A stretch of DNA of 64,000 bases from Tetragonia tetragonoides (lineage: Eukaryota; Streptophyta; Magnoliopsida; Caryophyllales; Aizoaceae): the NCBI GenBank assembly GCA_038025085.1, contig CM076153.1:2170001-2234000 (forward strand). Direction: 5' to 3'. Position 1 is the first letter of the stretch; the number at the start of each line of letters is the position of its first letter. Position numbers and translations under genes: made by a program. The notes beneath the pieces are model-generated. The model had not been told where the DNA came from. It was given only the letters and a program-made list of their open reading frames with translations, and ran no database searches. This document shows, one piece after another, positions 38,099 through 50,600 of the stretch.

Positions 38099-38991
38099 TA
38101 GGTGTATGTTCGTGCATTACACAATTCATGGTCAATTTAACGTGTTAATTAATCATATCGGTCGAAAATCATAAGTATAACTACCACTTATAAAAAAAAC
38201 TATTTAGTAATGTATGAATAAGCATTATTATAATCATTGTAATATCATTAACACCATATAATATGATTCTTATGCATTATATGGGGCACATAGAACAATT
38301 CTAACTCTTATCGTTTATTTTAATTATTTTTTTTAATTTTTACCATATAAACTCAAAATACCTTTTAAATGAACATAAAATTTCTTTTTTAGTATTCATT
38401 AGATGATTTCTAATTGTCCATTGTTGGTTGTCTATATTATAAAATTCATAAGCCAAAACTTGAAATTAAAGAAATAACATCTCAAAGTTTAACACATTTT
38501 TTACCTTTTTTTTGGTGGGGGTTGTGTTGGTAGTGGGTGTAGTGCGATTCTACATCTTCAAAAAAAAAAATTGTATCTTATTTTTATAGAGGCAATAGAT
38601 GTTGTTTCACCTATATCGAATTAATAAAATTTTTAAATTGACAAATCCCTATAAAAATGATTAAAACTTAACATATACCTAGCTTATCTTTCTTTTTTAT
38701 TTTCACTTAATATTAAGATGTTGGTTTAGAATGGAGAGAGTAGCATAATGCTGCCCTGAAAGTTTTTTTTTCTCCTTTCTTTTTGAATGTGTTTTTTCCC
38801 CATGAATGTGTTAGGATAATTATTAGAAAGAATATGACCATGGGAATATAATTTCTTATTTAATATTTAGAGTCAAAAAATGTCGTGACTATATTTTTGT
38901 CTTATGTACATGTTTTCTAGTTGAAATTTAACTTTAAAAAACTTATTTAATTCTAGGATTTTATATGCTTGTTTAGGTGGTGCGTTGCTAA

Positions 38992-39258
38992 GGCTCTGTC
39001 TGCCTCAACCTAAATGTAGTCCAGTTCAGTCCAGTTATGTTCTATTCAGTTCACTTAACGTGTAACTTTATCGCTCACACAACTTTTTATTCCGAAAGAA
39101 ATTCATGATGATAACTATATCATCGGAAATATCTCAAAGCATACTTTCAAATGAGTCCAATTATGTTTAGATGAATTTTAAATGGTTAACGATCAAGTTA
39201 AAACAAAATCAATTCAATTCCGCTCAGTTCAGTGTTTTCCAGGTAAAACTATGGAGCC
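38992..39258. mobile_element. Tourist-like MITE, 267 bp
   Basis: Inverted ends GGCTCTGTCTG... and ...CTATGGAGCC with TAA duplicated at 38989-38991 and 39259-39261. The interior contains CAGTTCAGTCCAGTT and CGCTCAGTTCAGTG. Confidence 0.7.
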
Positions 39259-40039
39259 TAAGTGACTCCGTTAGGTATTGTTGTCATTGAAAAAACTTAT
39301 TGACGCTTAGTCTTGCAAGATGTCAATACGTAAGATATAAGACAAATTGGTCTTATTTTAAAGTGTATTTGGTGTTCTTTTTATTGGTGTAAGTTGTTTG
39401 AATTTTTGAAGCATAACATAAACGTTACACGCCTCATAATGTCTCAAATGATTTATTGGTATAACTCTAATATTCTCTCTTTCATAATTTCTACTATTAT
39501 TATTATTGTTGTTGATAACTCATTAGCTCTTATATATAAAAAAAAAAAAAAAACACAAAAAAAGCTCATTAGCATAAGTAAACAGAAAAGAAATTAATAA
39601 AATGTGGCAAGTATAGGAATCATGATAGTTAATCACAAATATAAATAGTCATCTAGGGATTGATCGAAATATGTCTGTACATTCTATATCACTTGCTCAA
39701 GGATCTAAAGAGCATATATTGTATAATGCTTGAGCAATAAGTGGGAGTACTGTTAATTGTTAAGTTTTTTTCCAGACAATTAAAAAGGATTTCTGAGGTG
39801 ACATAACTCCAAATAACTGGTTTAGGTGTACGAATTTTATGCAGTCGGATAATGCCTCAAGATATTATGATTAAGATTATGATTATAATTGATTGACACT
39901 CCATATGCTCCTGTAAAATGCCAATGCATAACATATGACAAAATAGGTCTTGTTGTAAATAAAGTGCGTTTCACGCTCTTTTCATTGGTGTAAGATATTT
40001 GATTTTTTGAAACATGAAACAAAAGTTATACTGCTCTTA

Positions 40040-40408
40040 GGCTCCGTTTGATTCATCTGAATTTCACGTAACTGAACTTAACTTAACTGAATTGAACTTA
40101 ATGACATTGAACTATTGAACTGAACTTAATTGTCCTAAACTGAACTTAACTGAACTGAGTTGAATTACTATAATTAATTATTCTAATCATTATAATTATA
40201 TATTATAATTATGATAATTTTAATATAATCATAATCTGAACTGAAATAAACTTGATGACACTGAACTGGACTGAACTAAACTTAATGGCACTGAACTGGA
40301 CTCAACTGAACTGAACTGGACTGAATTGGACTCAACTGAACTGAACTGGACTCAACTGAACTGAACTGAACTTAATTTAAGTGAAATTAACTTGAATCAA
40401 ACAGAGCT
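40040..40408. mobile_element. Tourist-like MITE, 369 bp, with CTGAA-rich interior
   Basis: Ends GGCTCCGTTTGATTC...TTTCAC and GTGAAATTAA...GAATCAAACAGAGCT are inverted repeats of about 28 bp. TTA is duplicated at 40037-40039 and 40409-40411. The unoccupied form of the same site is present at about 41172 (ACTGCTCTTAATGTTTCATT). The interior is an expanded ACTGAACTGAACT-type simple repeat. Confidence 0.85.
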
Positions 40409-40436
40409 TTAATGTGTCATTATCTTTAATGATTTA

Positions 40437-40692
40437 GGACCTGTTGTCCTCAACTTGCCAGTGAAGTAATCAGTAAAATTCAATTCAGTTTAGTTAAGAA
40501 AAATTTAGTTCAGTTCAGTTCAGAAAAATTCAGTAGAGTTCGGTAAACCAAAGAACAAATTTACTCTTTGTAATTGTAGATTCAGTAAAAATAAGTTCAG
40601 TTCAGAAAAATTCAGTTCAATTCAGTAAATTTCAGTTCAGTTCAGTATTGTGCAAATAAGTTCAGTAAACAGGAGGTGAAGAGAACATGCCC
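40437..40692. mobile_element. Tourist-like MITE, 256 bp (same family as 10777-10964)
   Basis: Ends GGACCTGTTGTCCTC and (inverted) GGGCATGTTCTCTTC, with TTA at 40434-40436 and 40693-40695. The related empty site is at about 41196 (ATGATTTACTGCCATAACTC). The interior, rich in TTCAGTTCAG, is the inverse of the neighbouring MITE's CTGAACTGAA repeats, so the two could pair. Confidence 0.82.
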
Positions 40693-41840
40693 TTACTAAT
40701 ATAACTCTAATATTCTCTCTTTTCTAGCTTATATTCACAGGCCCTTACTAATATAACTCTAATATTCTCTCTTTCCTAACTTCTATTTATGATTTATTAT
40801 TGTTTTTTTTTTTTAAAGATTTGCTAAATAGTTCTAATTTTGTACAACATCTTAATAACCACATCAAAACTGGATTTCATCATCATCTTTCAAGGGTCTT
40901 AATAGCAATGATGTCATCGATAAAGTCAAGGGATATACCACCAGTTGGAATGTCATTTCTTCAAAACTCCAGCAACTATAACTAATATGAGTTAAATCAC
41001 ATAATAAAGATTAAGATTATTATTATTATTGATTGATGCTACATATGCTCCTATAAAACGTCAATGCATAATATATATGACAAAATGAGTATTGTTTTAA
41101 AGTGCGTTTCGCGCTCTTTTCATTGGTGTAAGATATTTGGTTTTTTGAAACATGAAACAAAAGTTATACTGCTCTTAATGTTTCATTATCTTCCATGATT
41201 TACTGCCATAACTCTAATATTCTCTCTTTCCTAACTTCTATTTATGATTTATAATTGTTTTTTTTTAAAAAGGTTCGCTTAGGTGGACACGTTCCATGCT
41301 GTCAAAAAATGCCTCTAATATATAGATATTATGATTCTAATTGTGTTTACATCTGTTCTTTGTTAACTGTATTGAGTGTAACGACTAGCAAAAAAAAAAA
41401 ACTATATTTCTGTTAACAAAAAATGTTAGCCAATTTGTTGCGAGCATATATAGCTTATTTCTTCAATGCTCAACTGCTCAAGCACTCGGGAAATGAAGGC
41501 TTGAGTTCTTTGAATAGTCAGGCTTAAGAATTGGAAAAGGCAACACAATGAGGATGATACATAAGAATCACCCTAAAGCATCTTTCTTTAGAAGTGTAGA
41601 TAAAGACAAGCCAAATAATTCGACCAAAACTAAAGGTTTCAACAATTCTAGTCAATACGCCCAACATTTGTCATGAAATCTACTATCGTATGCCCTTCTT
41701 TAAGAGTGCATGACCTTAACATTTGCAAAGAAATGCAAATATTTCATAGTATCAATCAAAATATTTTCCATTTTCAATGAATAAGCCAAAGAGTAACCTA
41801 AGATATTTATAAATATAACGCTTTACACAGATTACATTAA

Positions 41841-42101
41841 GGCTATATTTGATTTACCTTGATTTCACTTAAACTAAAACTTGGTTTAGTCTAGTTCAGT
41901 TCATGTAACATCATTACTAAGATAACTTTTTATCTCGAATTATTTTTGTGATGATAAGTATGTTATCGAAAAGATCTTAAAACATACTCATTAAAAATGT
42001 TTGGACGAATTTTGGTTAACAGTCAAATATTAAAAATGTTTGGACGAATTTTGGTTAACAGTCTAGTTATATTGCTTTTTTCAGATGAATCAACTGGAGC
42101 C
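41841..42101. mobile_element. Tourist-like MITE, 261 bp
   Basis: Ends GGCTATATTTGATTTACC and ...GAATCAACTGGAGCC, with TAA at 41838-41840 and 42102-42104. Inside, a unit of about 36 bp (AAAAATGTTTGGACGAATTTTGGTTAACAGTC) is repeated in tandem at about 41993-42063. Confidence 0.72.
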
Positions 42102-42385
42102 TAAATGAGAATACTCATGTATACTAAACAATAAATTTGGAGGGGGGGGGGAGAGGAGATAAAATTCGATCCAAATTGGTTTACATGTAGTTCATTTTCG
42201 GGATTAAATAGGCTTTACAAAAAGTTTATTCACTTGGTGTCATATAAATAAGATGTGACAAGCGAAAAGGGCTACACAACTTAGTTGTCGCCTCCCTTTT
42301 CTCTCTCCCTCTCACCCAAAACAATCCTAACTCCTTTGCATTTTAGGAGAGAGAGGGGGGAGGGGGGCGAGAAAGATGCTAGTAC

Positions 42386-42956
42386 AAGGGATGACAATGA
42401 GGCGAGGCGGGGTGGATATAGGTAGATCTATACCCATACCCACTTAATTATGGTCAATTCGCCACCCATCCAATCTGGGTAAGATTTTCAAAACTGTACC
42501 CACCCTAGTGGGTATGAGATGGGAACTATACCCGCCCCAATTAACCAGCGGATATCCATACCCATTACCCACCTAATACCCGCCCCTAAATCAACTAGAT
42601 ACCTGCCTTTAACTCCACCCCATATCCGCATAAAAAAAGTACAATGCATATAAAAAACAAACCCAATAAACGTGTAAATTGTGTCATTATTACAAACAAC
42701 AAAAGCATGATACATTTGAGCAAACTGTGTCACTATATTTTTATATTTCGAATTTGTATACCTTTTTATTTTTAGGTGGGTATGAGCCGGGTATCCAACT
42801 ACAGAACAACACAACCATCTCCATCCCATCCCCATAACAACTTTACTTTTTCAAAATCATATCCGCCCCATTCGCACCTGACACTCCCCCATTCCCGCCC
42901 CAATAGGAACGGATGCGGGATAAAATCCACCTATAACCGTCCCACTTTCATCCCTA
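42386..42956. mobile_element. hAT-like MITE, about 570 bp, rich in ACCCATACCC words
   Basis: Ends AAGGGATGACAATG and (inverted) TAGGGATGAAAGTG. Flanking 8-bp sequences GCTAGTAC (42378-42385) and GCTGGCAC (42957-42964) look like an aged hAT-type 8-bp target duplication. The interior has many copies of CCCATACCC/GGGTATGGG-like words and no transposase. Confidence 0.6.
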
Positions 42957-43139
42957 GCTGGCACTCTTGAGTATTTATACGTTTTGGTGGGGAAGGTGCG
43001 TATATGTAGGCGGCTAGGCGTAACTAAACTGGAATTATTCACTTTTTTGGGGGTATTTTCGTCATTGCGGAAATAGCTTTCTTATTTGCGTCAGAAATTA
43101 TATGACAACTAGAAGTCTAGAATTAGTATACCGTAAAAT

Positions 43140-44183
43140 TTACCTCAAAAAAAAAAGAAAAAATTACACTTTAGTCCCTTAAGGTATTGGATAATCATTA
43201 TTTAGTGACCTCATTTTTTACTATTTTCAGTTTGGTGACCTGAGGTATTAAAAATAGTTTCACTTTGGTGTTTTCCGTTACCTCCGTTAAAATTTTCCGT
43301 GAGTTTGCCCTTTTCCCCTTTTATTCTCTCTCCTTCCATTTGCCTTTCCACGTTACACCCACCCACCAGCCACCATCACTAATTCACTGCCATAGCCAAC
43401 CTCCTCTCTCTTCCCTCCACCTCTCTTCTTCCCCACCTACCAACCCACCACCACCACCCATGAAACCCACCATCACCATCACCACCACCCTTCACCCACA
43501 CCACCACCAATCACAAAACCCACCCCAAATACTCACTAACACACTTGCAAATCAATCACTCACTCTCTTCAAAATGCATGCCTTCTCAAGACTTTCCCTT
43601 CTCACCCTTTCTATCCAGCAATATTCCTGCTCAATTATCCCAAATTCTTAATCTAAACTGAAATTTCGGGTTGACCACAAATTGGTTCTTTCTTATACTT
43701 TCATGAGAACAGGTTGAGTATTGGGGATTTTTGTTCTCTTTTCAATTGCCATCTCACTTATTATTGCAAGTTATTGCTTTTTTTCTACTCGTAACTTTCA
43801 CAATTTCACTGGGGGATCTGTATGTATTTGGAGTGAGTTTGGTAAATAATGGTGGTGCGATTTTCATGGGTGACGGTGGACCGATGGTGGGTTGGTAAGT
43901 GGGGGAGGAGAGAGAGGGAGGGAAGAGACATGAGGTTGGCTGGCTATGGTGGTGAGGGTGGTTGGTGGGTGGGTGAAAGGGTAGGAGGAAGGAGAGTGAA
44001 TAAAGGGTAAAAGGGTCAAACAAATGGATTTTTTAAACGGAGTTAACAGAAAGCATCTAAATGAAACTATTTCTAATACCACAGGTCACCAAAGTGGGAA
44101 TACCAAAAATTGAAGTCACTAAACAATGATTATGCAATACCTCAGGGCACCAAAGTGGAAATTTTCCAAAAAAAAAAAGTACA
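43140..44183. mobile_element. Long terminal-inverted-repeat element (MULE-like or foldback), about 1.04 kb
   Basis: The left arm (from about 43165: TTACACTTTAGTCCCTTAAGG...TTTGGTGACCTGAGGTATT...CCGTTACCTCCGTT) recurs inverted on the right (AACGGAGTTAACAG...CACAGGTCACCAAAGTG...ATACCTCAGGGCACCAAAGTGG), over about 130 bp. TATACCGTAAAAT flanks both sides (43127-43139 and 44184-44196), longer than the 9-11 bp usual for Mutator-like elements. The middle holds Pro/His-codon-like CCACCA runs and no real gene. It is inserted in the promoter region of CAP-H copy B. Confidence 0.68.
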
Positions 44184-44249
44184 TATACCGTAAAATACCA
44201 TAAAAATGCAAAAGAGTCAAAGACCGTTCAGTCAAAAGCACAAAGGAAA

Positions 44250-44494
44250 ACGCGTTTAGTCAACCAAAATAGAGGAAAATGCGTTTTAGTCAAGAATTAA
44301 TAAAACAAACGCGTCCAGTCTATAAAACGAAGGAAAGTATACGCCGGGAGAATGTCATTTACTGTAAAAGTGGAAAAGACGCGTTCAGTCAACACAAGGA
44401 AACAAATACGTGTTTTAGTCAAATATATTAAGAATTACGCGTTTTAGTCAAGAAATTAATGAAAAACGCGTCATCAATAGAAGGAAAAACGCGT
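44250..44494. promoter_or_regulatory. ACGCGT cluster upstream of CAP-H copy B
   Basis: Six perfect ACGCGT sites at 44250, 44309, 44379, 44437, 44466 and 44489, plus near matches (ATGCGT at 44279, TACGTG at about 44407). Flanks often read GTTTTAGTCAA. A TATA element (TATAAATA, 44540-44547) follows, about 90 bp before the copy B ATG. Confidence 0.72.
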
Positions 44495-44632
44495 AATTCG
44501 ACGTCGGTTGTCACACGCCGACAAAGTAAAAAGGCCCTCTATAAATAGGCAGATATAATCCGTTTCACTTTCCCAAAAATCAGTCTACTCTGTTTCTCTC
44601 TCCTCCGAAGAAGAATGAAAGGTGTCTCAAAA

Positions 44633-47600
44633 ATGGCGGAAACCCTAATTAGCCTAGGGTTTCAATTTCTACCAGGGCTATCTCCGACGACCTTGCTGGT
44701 TAAAATGTCAGTCTCTCTCCAACTTTCTCTCTTTAAGCCATTTCATAATTTTGGCGATTTCCCTCTCTGTTAGAATTATCTTCCTTAATTGCCTTTGCTT
44801 CTCATCCCTGTTAATATTATGCTTTTGCAATTCGGGAATTTTTATGTTCTTGTCAATATATTTTCATGTGACCATTAGGTAGTAAAAACCTAGCAAAGAA
44901 AGTTTTATAAGTTATTGGTATTTAATTCTGCCCACATGAAATGTTTATGATCTTGAATTGAATTTTATTTATGCTTGTTTAGAAGGGCTTGGGGTGAGTG
45001 TTATGAACGATTGAAACTTGGTGTATTAGGGTTAACTTCATCCTTTTGGGACTGTAGCAAAATAGTGTGAAGATAACTTGGGATTGATTTTTTGAGGAAG
45101 TATGTTTGTATATATTGATAATTCCGGGTAGCCATCAGATTCAATGATGTGATATGATGAATTATGTTTGTTTTTGTCGGTATTGATGTCATTGTTGGGT
45201 AGGCAAGTTGTACACCAAAGCCGGGGTGAAGATTTGTGCACTAAAGGTGGCCTGAAGCATATCGTGTCCTTGGTGGAATGAGTAGAGCTAGATTTGAAGA
45301 TTACAAAGTCTGTCTCTATTCTTTTGATTACGAACATATCTCTTCTTATTTTGCTACTCGATATGAAATTTCTTTCTCTTTTCATTGTCTTACCTGAAAT
45401 GAGTTCTCTACACTCATGACGTCTGTAAATTGTTGTTTCAGGTAAGCTCTAACACTGGAAGCTGAAGTGAAGATTGTACTAAGGGTGGATTATGTTCATT
45501 CTGAAGCGTATAAGTCCTTGGTGGAATCAGTAGAGCTGGTTTCAATGATGAAAAAGGTTTATCTCTAATTCTCTCTCTAATGGAAACTATTTAAATGAAG
45601 TATTGTTAGGCGCCTAGAGTCCAGACTTATTGCTATATGAAAATGACATGCTTTAAAATGTAATTTATTCTTGTTAGGGTTAAGACTGCATGTACGTTGA
45701 CCTTCTTAGATTTTCATATTTGTCATGCTAAGCAAGTTGGGGGAAGTATTGATGCAAAAATAATCTAATGACATCTGAGGTTGAGTCTTTTATGGTTAGA
45801 ATAAGACTGCATGTGTGTTGACCTTAGGCTTTCATAATTTTCATGCTAAGTAAAAAAAATTCTAATGACATCTCAGATTGGGTCTTTTATGGTTGGGACA
45901 TAAAGATGAAGGTGTTAAATATCGGTTTGCTTGTGCCTTATTTGGGCCTTTTGGCTTGGATCTGTGTACTCTGGAATTCTTTAGATGGAAGATCATGACT
46001 GGAATGAAGTGAAGACTTTCTATTCTTCACAAAAGTGTGATGGAGAGTATATACAACTCAAGGAGTCAATAGCCTGTACCCAGTTTTTGGCTGAGAATAA
46101 CTTCAGTGCCTGGAAAGAGATTTGCTGCAGGTGTCTAGGTTGTTTTCTTATTAAAATTTCTTTTGCAGCACTAGCTCCAATGCTTTTCTTTTTCTGTTCT
46201 GTCTGTTGATATTTTGGTGGTGACAGAAACTTCAGTGGAAGCTGACTGCAATGAGCATGATGTGGATCGGCCTAAAAGGGACCAGGATGGGAAGTTTGGT
46301 TGCCTGTAACTCCGTAAGTTACAATCCACTGAATAACAGCATGTGATGATGTGATAACATTTTATTCTCCCATACTTCATATTCTTTTAATACTAACTAC
46401 TATTATTGTTCCTACTAATACTACCTCTTTTTTACAGGTATCAAACTCTTCGTTTTCATGGGTTGTTCAACAGCAGTCTCCTGACAATACTTCTCTCTGT
46501 TTTTCAGATCTTGCCTGTGCTGAATGATAAATGGTGATTGCATGCAAATAATTTAATGATTCCAGTTGAAAATATTGCATCTACACAGATTTCTCTCCTT
46601 GTTTATGTTGATAGGAATAAGGTGGAATTGATTTTTGTTTGTCATAAAAATTGCTTTGCTGAAATGAAATTGTTTTCTCTTATTGTCTTGCCTGACATGA
46701 GTTTTCTTCGCTCATTACCTCTGTCAGTGTTGTTTCAACAGGTAAGTTCTGCATTGGAAGTTGAAGTGAAGAACTATGCACTTAGGGTGGATTTCGTGCA
46801 TTCTGAAGCATATAAGTCTTGGTGGAATCAATAGCGCTGGTTTCAATGATTAACAAGGTTTATCTGTATTTCTCTCTCTAATGAAAACTAATTTAGATGA
46901 TGTATTGTTAGGCGTTTAGAGTCCAGTCTTGTTGCTAAATGAAAATGATAGGCTTTCCATAAAATGTGATTTCTTTTCTTGTTAGGGTTAAGACTGCATG
47001 TGCAGTGACCTTCTTAGGCTTTCATATTTGTCATTCTAAGCAAGTTGGGAAATATTGATGAAAAAAATCTGATGACATCTCAGGTTGGGAAATATTGATT
47101 CAAGTCTTTTATGGTCGGGACATGAGGAAATGAAGGTAAAATATCGGTTTTTTTTGTGACTTATTTGCGCCTGTTGGCTTGGTTCTGTACTCATGAAGTG
47201 AAGACTTTCTCCTCTTACAAAAGTGTGATGGAGTATATGTAACTTAATGAGCCAATAGCCAGTACCCAGTTTTTAGCTGAGAACAGCTTCAGGCATCTAA
47301 CAGTCTTTCCCCAGTTGCAAATCTTTTGTGTGCCCGGAAAGAGATCTTACTGTAGGTGTCTAGGTTGTCTTCTTAATTTATTTTCTAGTGCAGCACTAGC
47401 TCCGATGCTTTTCTTTTGCTGACCTGTCTATTGATTTTTTGTTGGTGACAGAAACTTCGGTGGAAGGTGACAATAGCTACAATGAGCATGATGTGGATCA
47501 GCCTAAAAGGGACCAGGAAAGGGAGTTTGGTTGCCTGTAAGTTACAATACACTGAATGACAACATGTGAATGGTGTGATAACATTTTATTCTCACATACT

Positions 47601-50600
47601 TCCTATTCTTTTACTACTAAAGTACTAACTATTATCGTTCCTACTAATATAACCTCTTTTTTTATAGGTATCAATCTCATGCAGTTATCACCTCTATCAA
47701 CACTGGAGTCCTCTTTTGTTGCTTTGAATGTCAAGAAGTTTGAAGGTAATAAAACATTGATGCTCACCTTTCTACTCCTGTTTCCCCCCCCTCTCCCTTC
47801 CTCATTATTTACCATTTACATTTACACTTTTTTCCACTTACATTGCAGTGGATCCTCTGTATAGCAACCCGAAGCTATTGCTGATGCCAGATACTTTTGA
47901 TTCTAAAGAAGTGCCAGCAAAATGCATAACTTCCACAATGGAATAATTTTCTTTACCTGATTGATATCTCTTTTGCTGACGGTTAGTAAGGATACTTTTG
48001 TTGGAGTATTGGGGTTTCGCTTTCATCTTTTAGTGATGAATTATCTTGCTTTTCAAGTATTGAGCAGATGATGAATGTGCATACTAAGAAAGATATATGC
48101 CTTACTTTTAGGAATATTGTGGAGCAGCTTGATGAGTGTGCAACTTAGAGACTAAAAAGAGTGCTCAGGACTCTATTTGTGATGATAGTGCAATTGGTGA
48201 TAACACGGTTGAGTTCAATGGGAACCTAGAGTTTATGAACACTCCTCATGTATGCCGCTGAGAAATCTATTGAGTTGGATGATGCTTAATATGATAATGT
48301 TGAGGCATGGACCTCTTATCTAAAAAAAATAAAATAATGTTGAGGCATGGACCATATGGTCATTTGATCACACTGAAGAGATCAATCTTGGCGGTAATGG
48401 CTTTAACATCCGTGAATCTGTGATCAGAACATGCAAAATCATTATGAGGTATTATTTATAATATGAAAATTTGGTGATGCTGTTTCGTCATTGTAGTTTC
48501 TATTTTATCATTAATAACTCTGGCTTTTAACTAAAATAAGTTTTTAAAAATCTATCGGTGCTCAGCGGAATCCAACCTGAACTGAACTATACCTTCTTCA
48601 TTAAATAATTTACTGAAGTGCTTTTCACTGAGATATGTGAGACTGTATGTCACGCAAAAGATGACATGTCAATGTCCCTATCTGAAACGGGTCCCCTACC
48701 TCCCCCCTTCTGGGGAGAATGATGTTTATACACATAAGAAAAAAAGTCAGACATGGGCGGTTTAACTGTTAGGAAATATGCTTATGGCATGATCCCTTAT
48801 GTGTCATCAACTGCGTGTCTGAATACCTATACCGGGATCCATGTACCTTGCATACTAAAATGATGTTTTATATGCTTATTGGTTTAGGTTTTAGTACATG
48901 GATAGTTTCAATTGTGATTTTTCTGATAAATCATTGTGTAATTTGTGTTATTTTTTAATGTCGTTCGCTTTTCTGCATTATATTAATTTCAGTGAGTAAG
49001 TTATCAGTTGTTCTCTGTCTCCTGTAGATAGATGCTCATGGCAAAATGTTAATGATTTTGGAGGATCATTTGCTGCTTGGAACAATGAAAGTATCTATAG
49101 TGGCAAACTGGCAATGATGATGACGGTGCTCACAGTGATGTTAAGGATCCAGATATGCTGGTCTCTCAGCCCCTCCAGGTTTGCCTTGAACCTGGCCTTA
49201 TCTGCCTCTCCATCTTGGCTCTACCGCATCTTGGAAATCCATATTAGTGGGGCAAGTATGCAGTCTTGTCCCACGCCTATTCCAATATGTCTTATCTGTT
49301 AATCCCTTTGTCGCTTTTTTGCAGTTATTGTTTTTGCCTGTTAAGATCTGTGAGGACATTCATTACCATTATATGGGTACTCTATATGACCTCCAACCAC
49401 AAACCTGAGGGGGTAGCTCAGCTGGTAAAACCTCTTGCTTCCTAGAATCTTAAGATTTAGTTATTTACCTCTCCTTTTATTTTAGTAATGACGTAGGATA
49501 TCTAATGTCTTTCACTGAAGAACCTTGCATGAGTAAGTAGTATTTTGGGCAACTTTTAAGTTTAAGTACCTGTTCTTTAGGATATCTGCGGAAAGTGTGC
49601 TGCATTTTCAATATTCTCTCTTATCCCGTATGTTGTAGAAATCTCTCACTTCAGGGAAGAAAAGAGTAAAACGAACATCGTTAAGGTATCAGTTAAATAT
49701 TTGATGTCAATAGTTTCTATCATATAGTTACTATGGGAGAAAAGTTTCTTCATGGGTGCCTGATAGTTTGAAGAATATGTTTCAAGTGGCACCTTGAAGA
49801 CAAAACCAGAGTGAGGGGAAGCTTTTTGGAAATTTTAAAGTTTAGGGTGCTTTTCTGAATAGAGGCACAGTAACGGGTGGTTTATGCAATAAATCCATTT
49901 TCTTTATTCGCAACGAAATTTCAATTGATGTTATGTTTTTCCTTTGTTTCTTGGTTGAGGAGGGGGTCATCTTCATATGTATGCACCTTTTATCCTTGTG
50001 ACTGCATAACAGAGAAACTGCCTGGTAGGAATTTATTCTTCGTGTCTTCTTTTTCTTTTTTTTTTTTTTTTGCCCGGATGACCTTATTTTCTTACATTAT
50101 ATTAGCATGGGTTTATGAATAGAAATGCTGAATTCTTATTTGATGTCGATTCATTCACACTTCCATTCTTTGTATAAAACCTAAAGCAAGTGAGTGAGTC
50201 TTTTCCCTTTTCAAGATAGTCTTCATCCTTGAAGCTGTAGGCATGCAAGCCAGTCAGCTAGACTATAGGGTGAGGATCTTTGGTCTAGCTGTAGTCCTGT
50301 TGGGAGTGTTCCTGTGTGAAAGGCTTTGTTTGTGTACTGGAACAGCTACCACTTCTGTAGAACATAACTAACACGGTGACGAGGAGAAACTCTTACATTC
50401 AATCAATTGACGCTTTGGCTTCGACTTGTCCTAGAGGTCCCTCTTTTTTTCTAGGTCCTTTCCTGGAACTTATCAGTCACTAGTCACTACCACAGGCAGA
50501 AGACGAGGTTGCTCCAGATCATATGCTTATTAAATTCTGCAGTCATTTCTCCTTTGTCAGAAGGTCCATGGGGATGCCATATCTATCAGATATTTGTTGG

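Larger units (their letters stand above)
38099..41326 (-). mobile_element. Helitron-derived block with internal duplications, minus strand
   Basis: The right end, on the minus strand, is A|TCTATATATTAGAGGCATTT, almost identical to the 5' end of the element at 9408, including CACCTAAGCGAA. The left end (GGTGTATGTTCGTGCATTACAC) is a degenerate Helitron 3' end. A segment of about 150 bp (TTCATTGGTGTAAGATATTTG...ACTGCTCTTA) occurs at about 39890-40039 and 41030-41175, with a weaker copy at 39310-39430. The motif ATAACTCTAATATTCTCTCT occurs four times, near 39460, 40700, 40754 and 41208. Three Tourist-like MITEs sit inside. No transposase frame is visible. Confidence 0.55.

Noticed and set aside
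43265..44082. Pro/His/Ser-rich open frames on both strands
   Set aside because: Low-complexity CCACCA/CTCCC sequence inside the long-TIR element; no recognisable domain.
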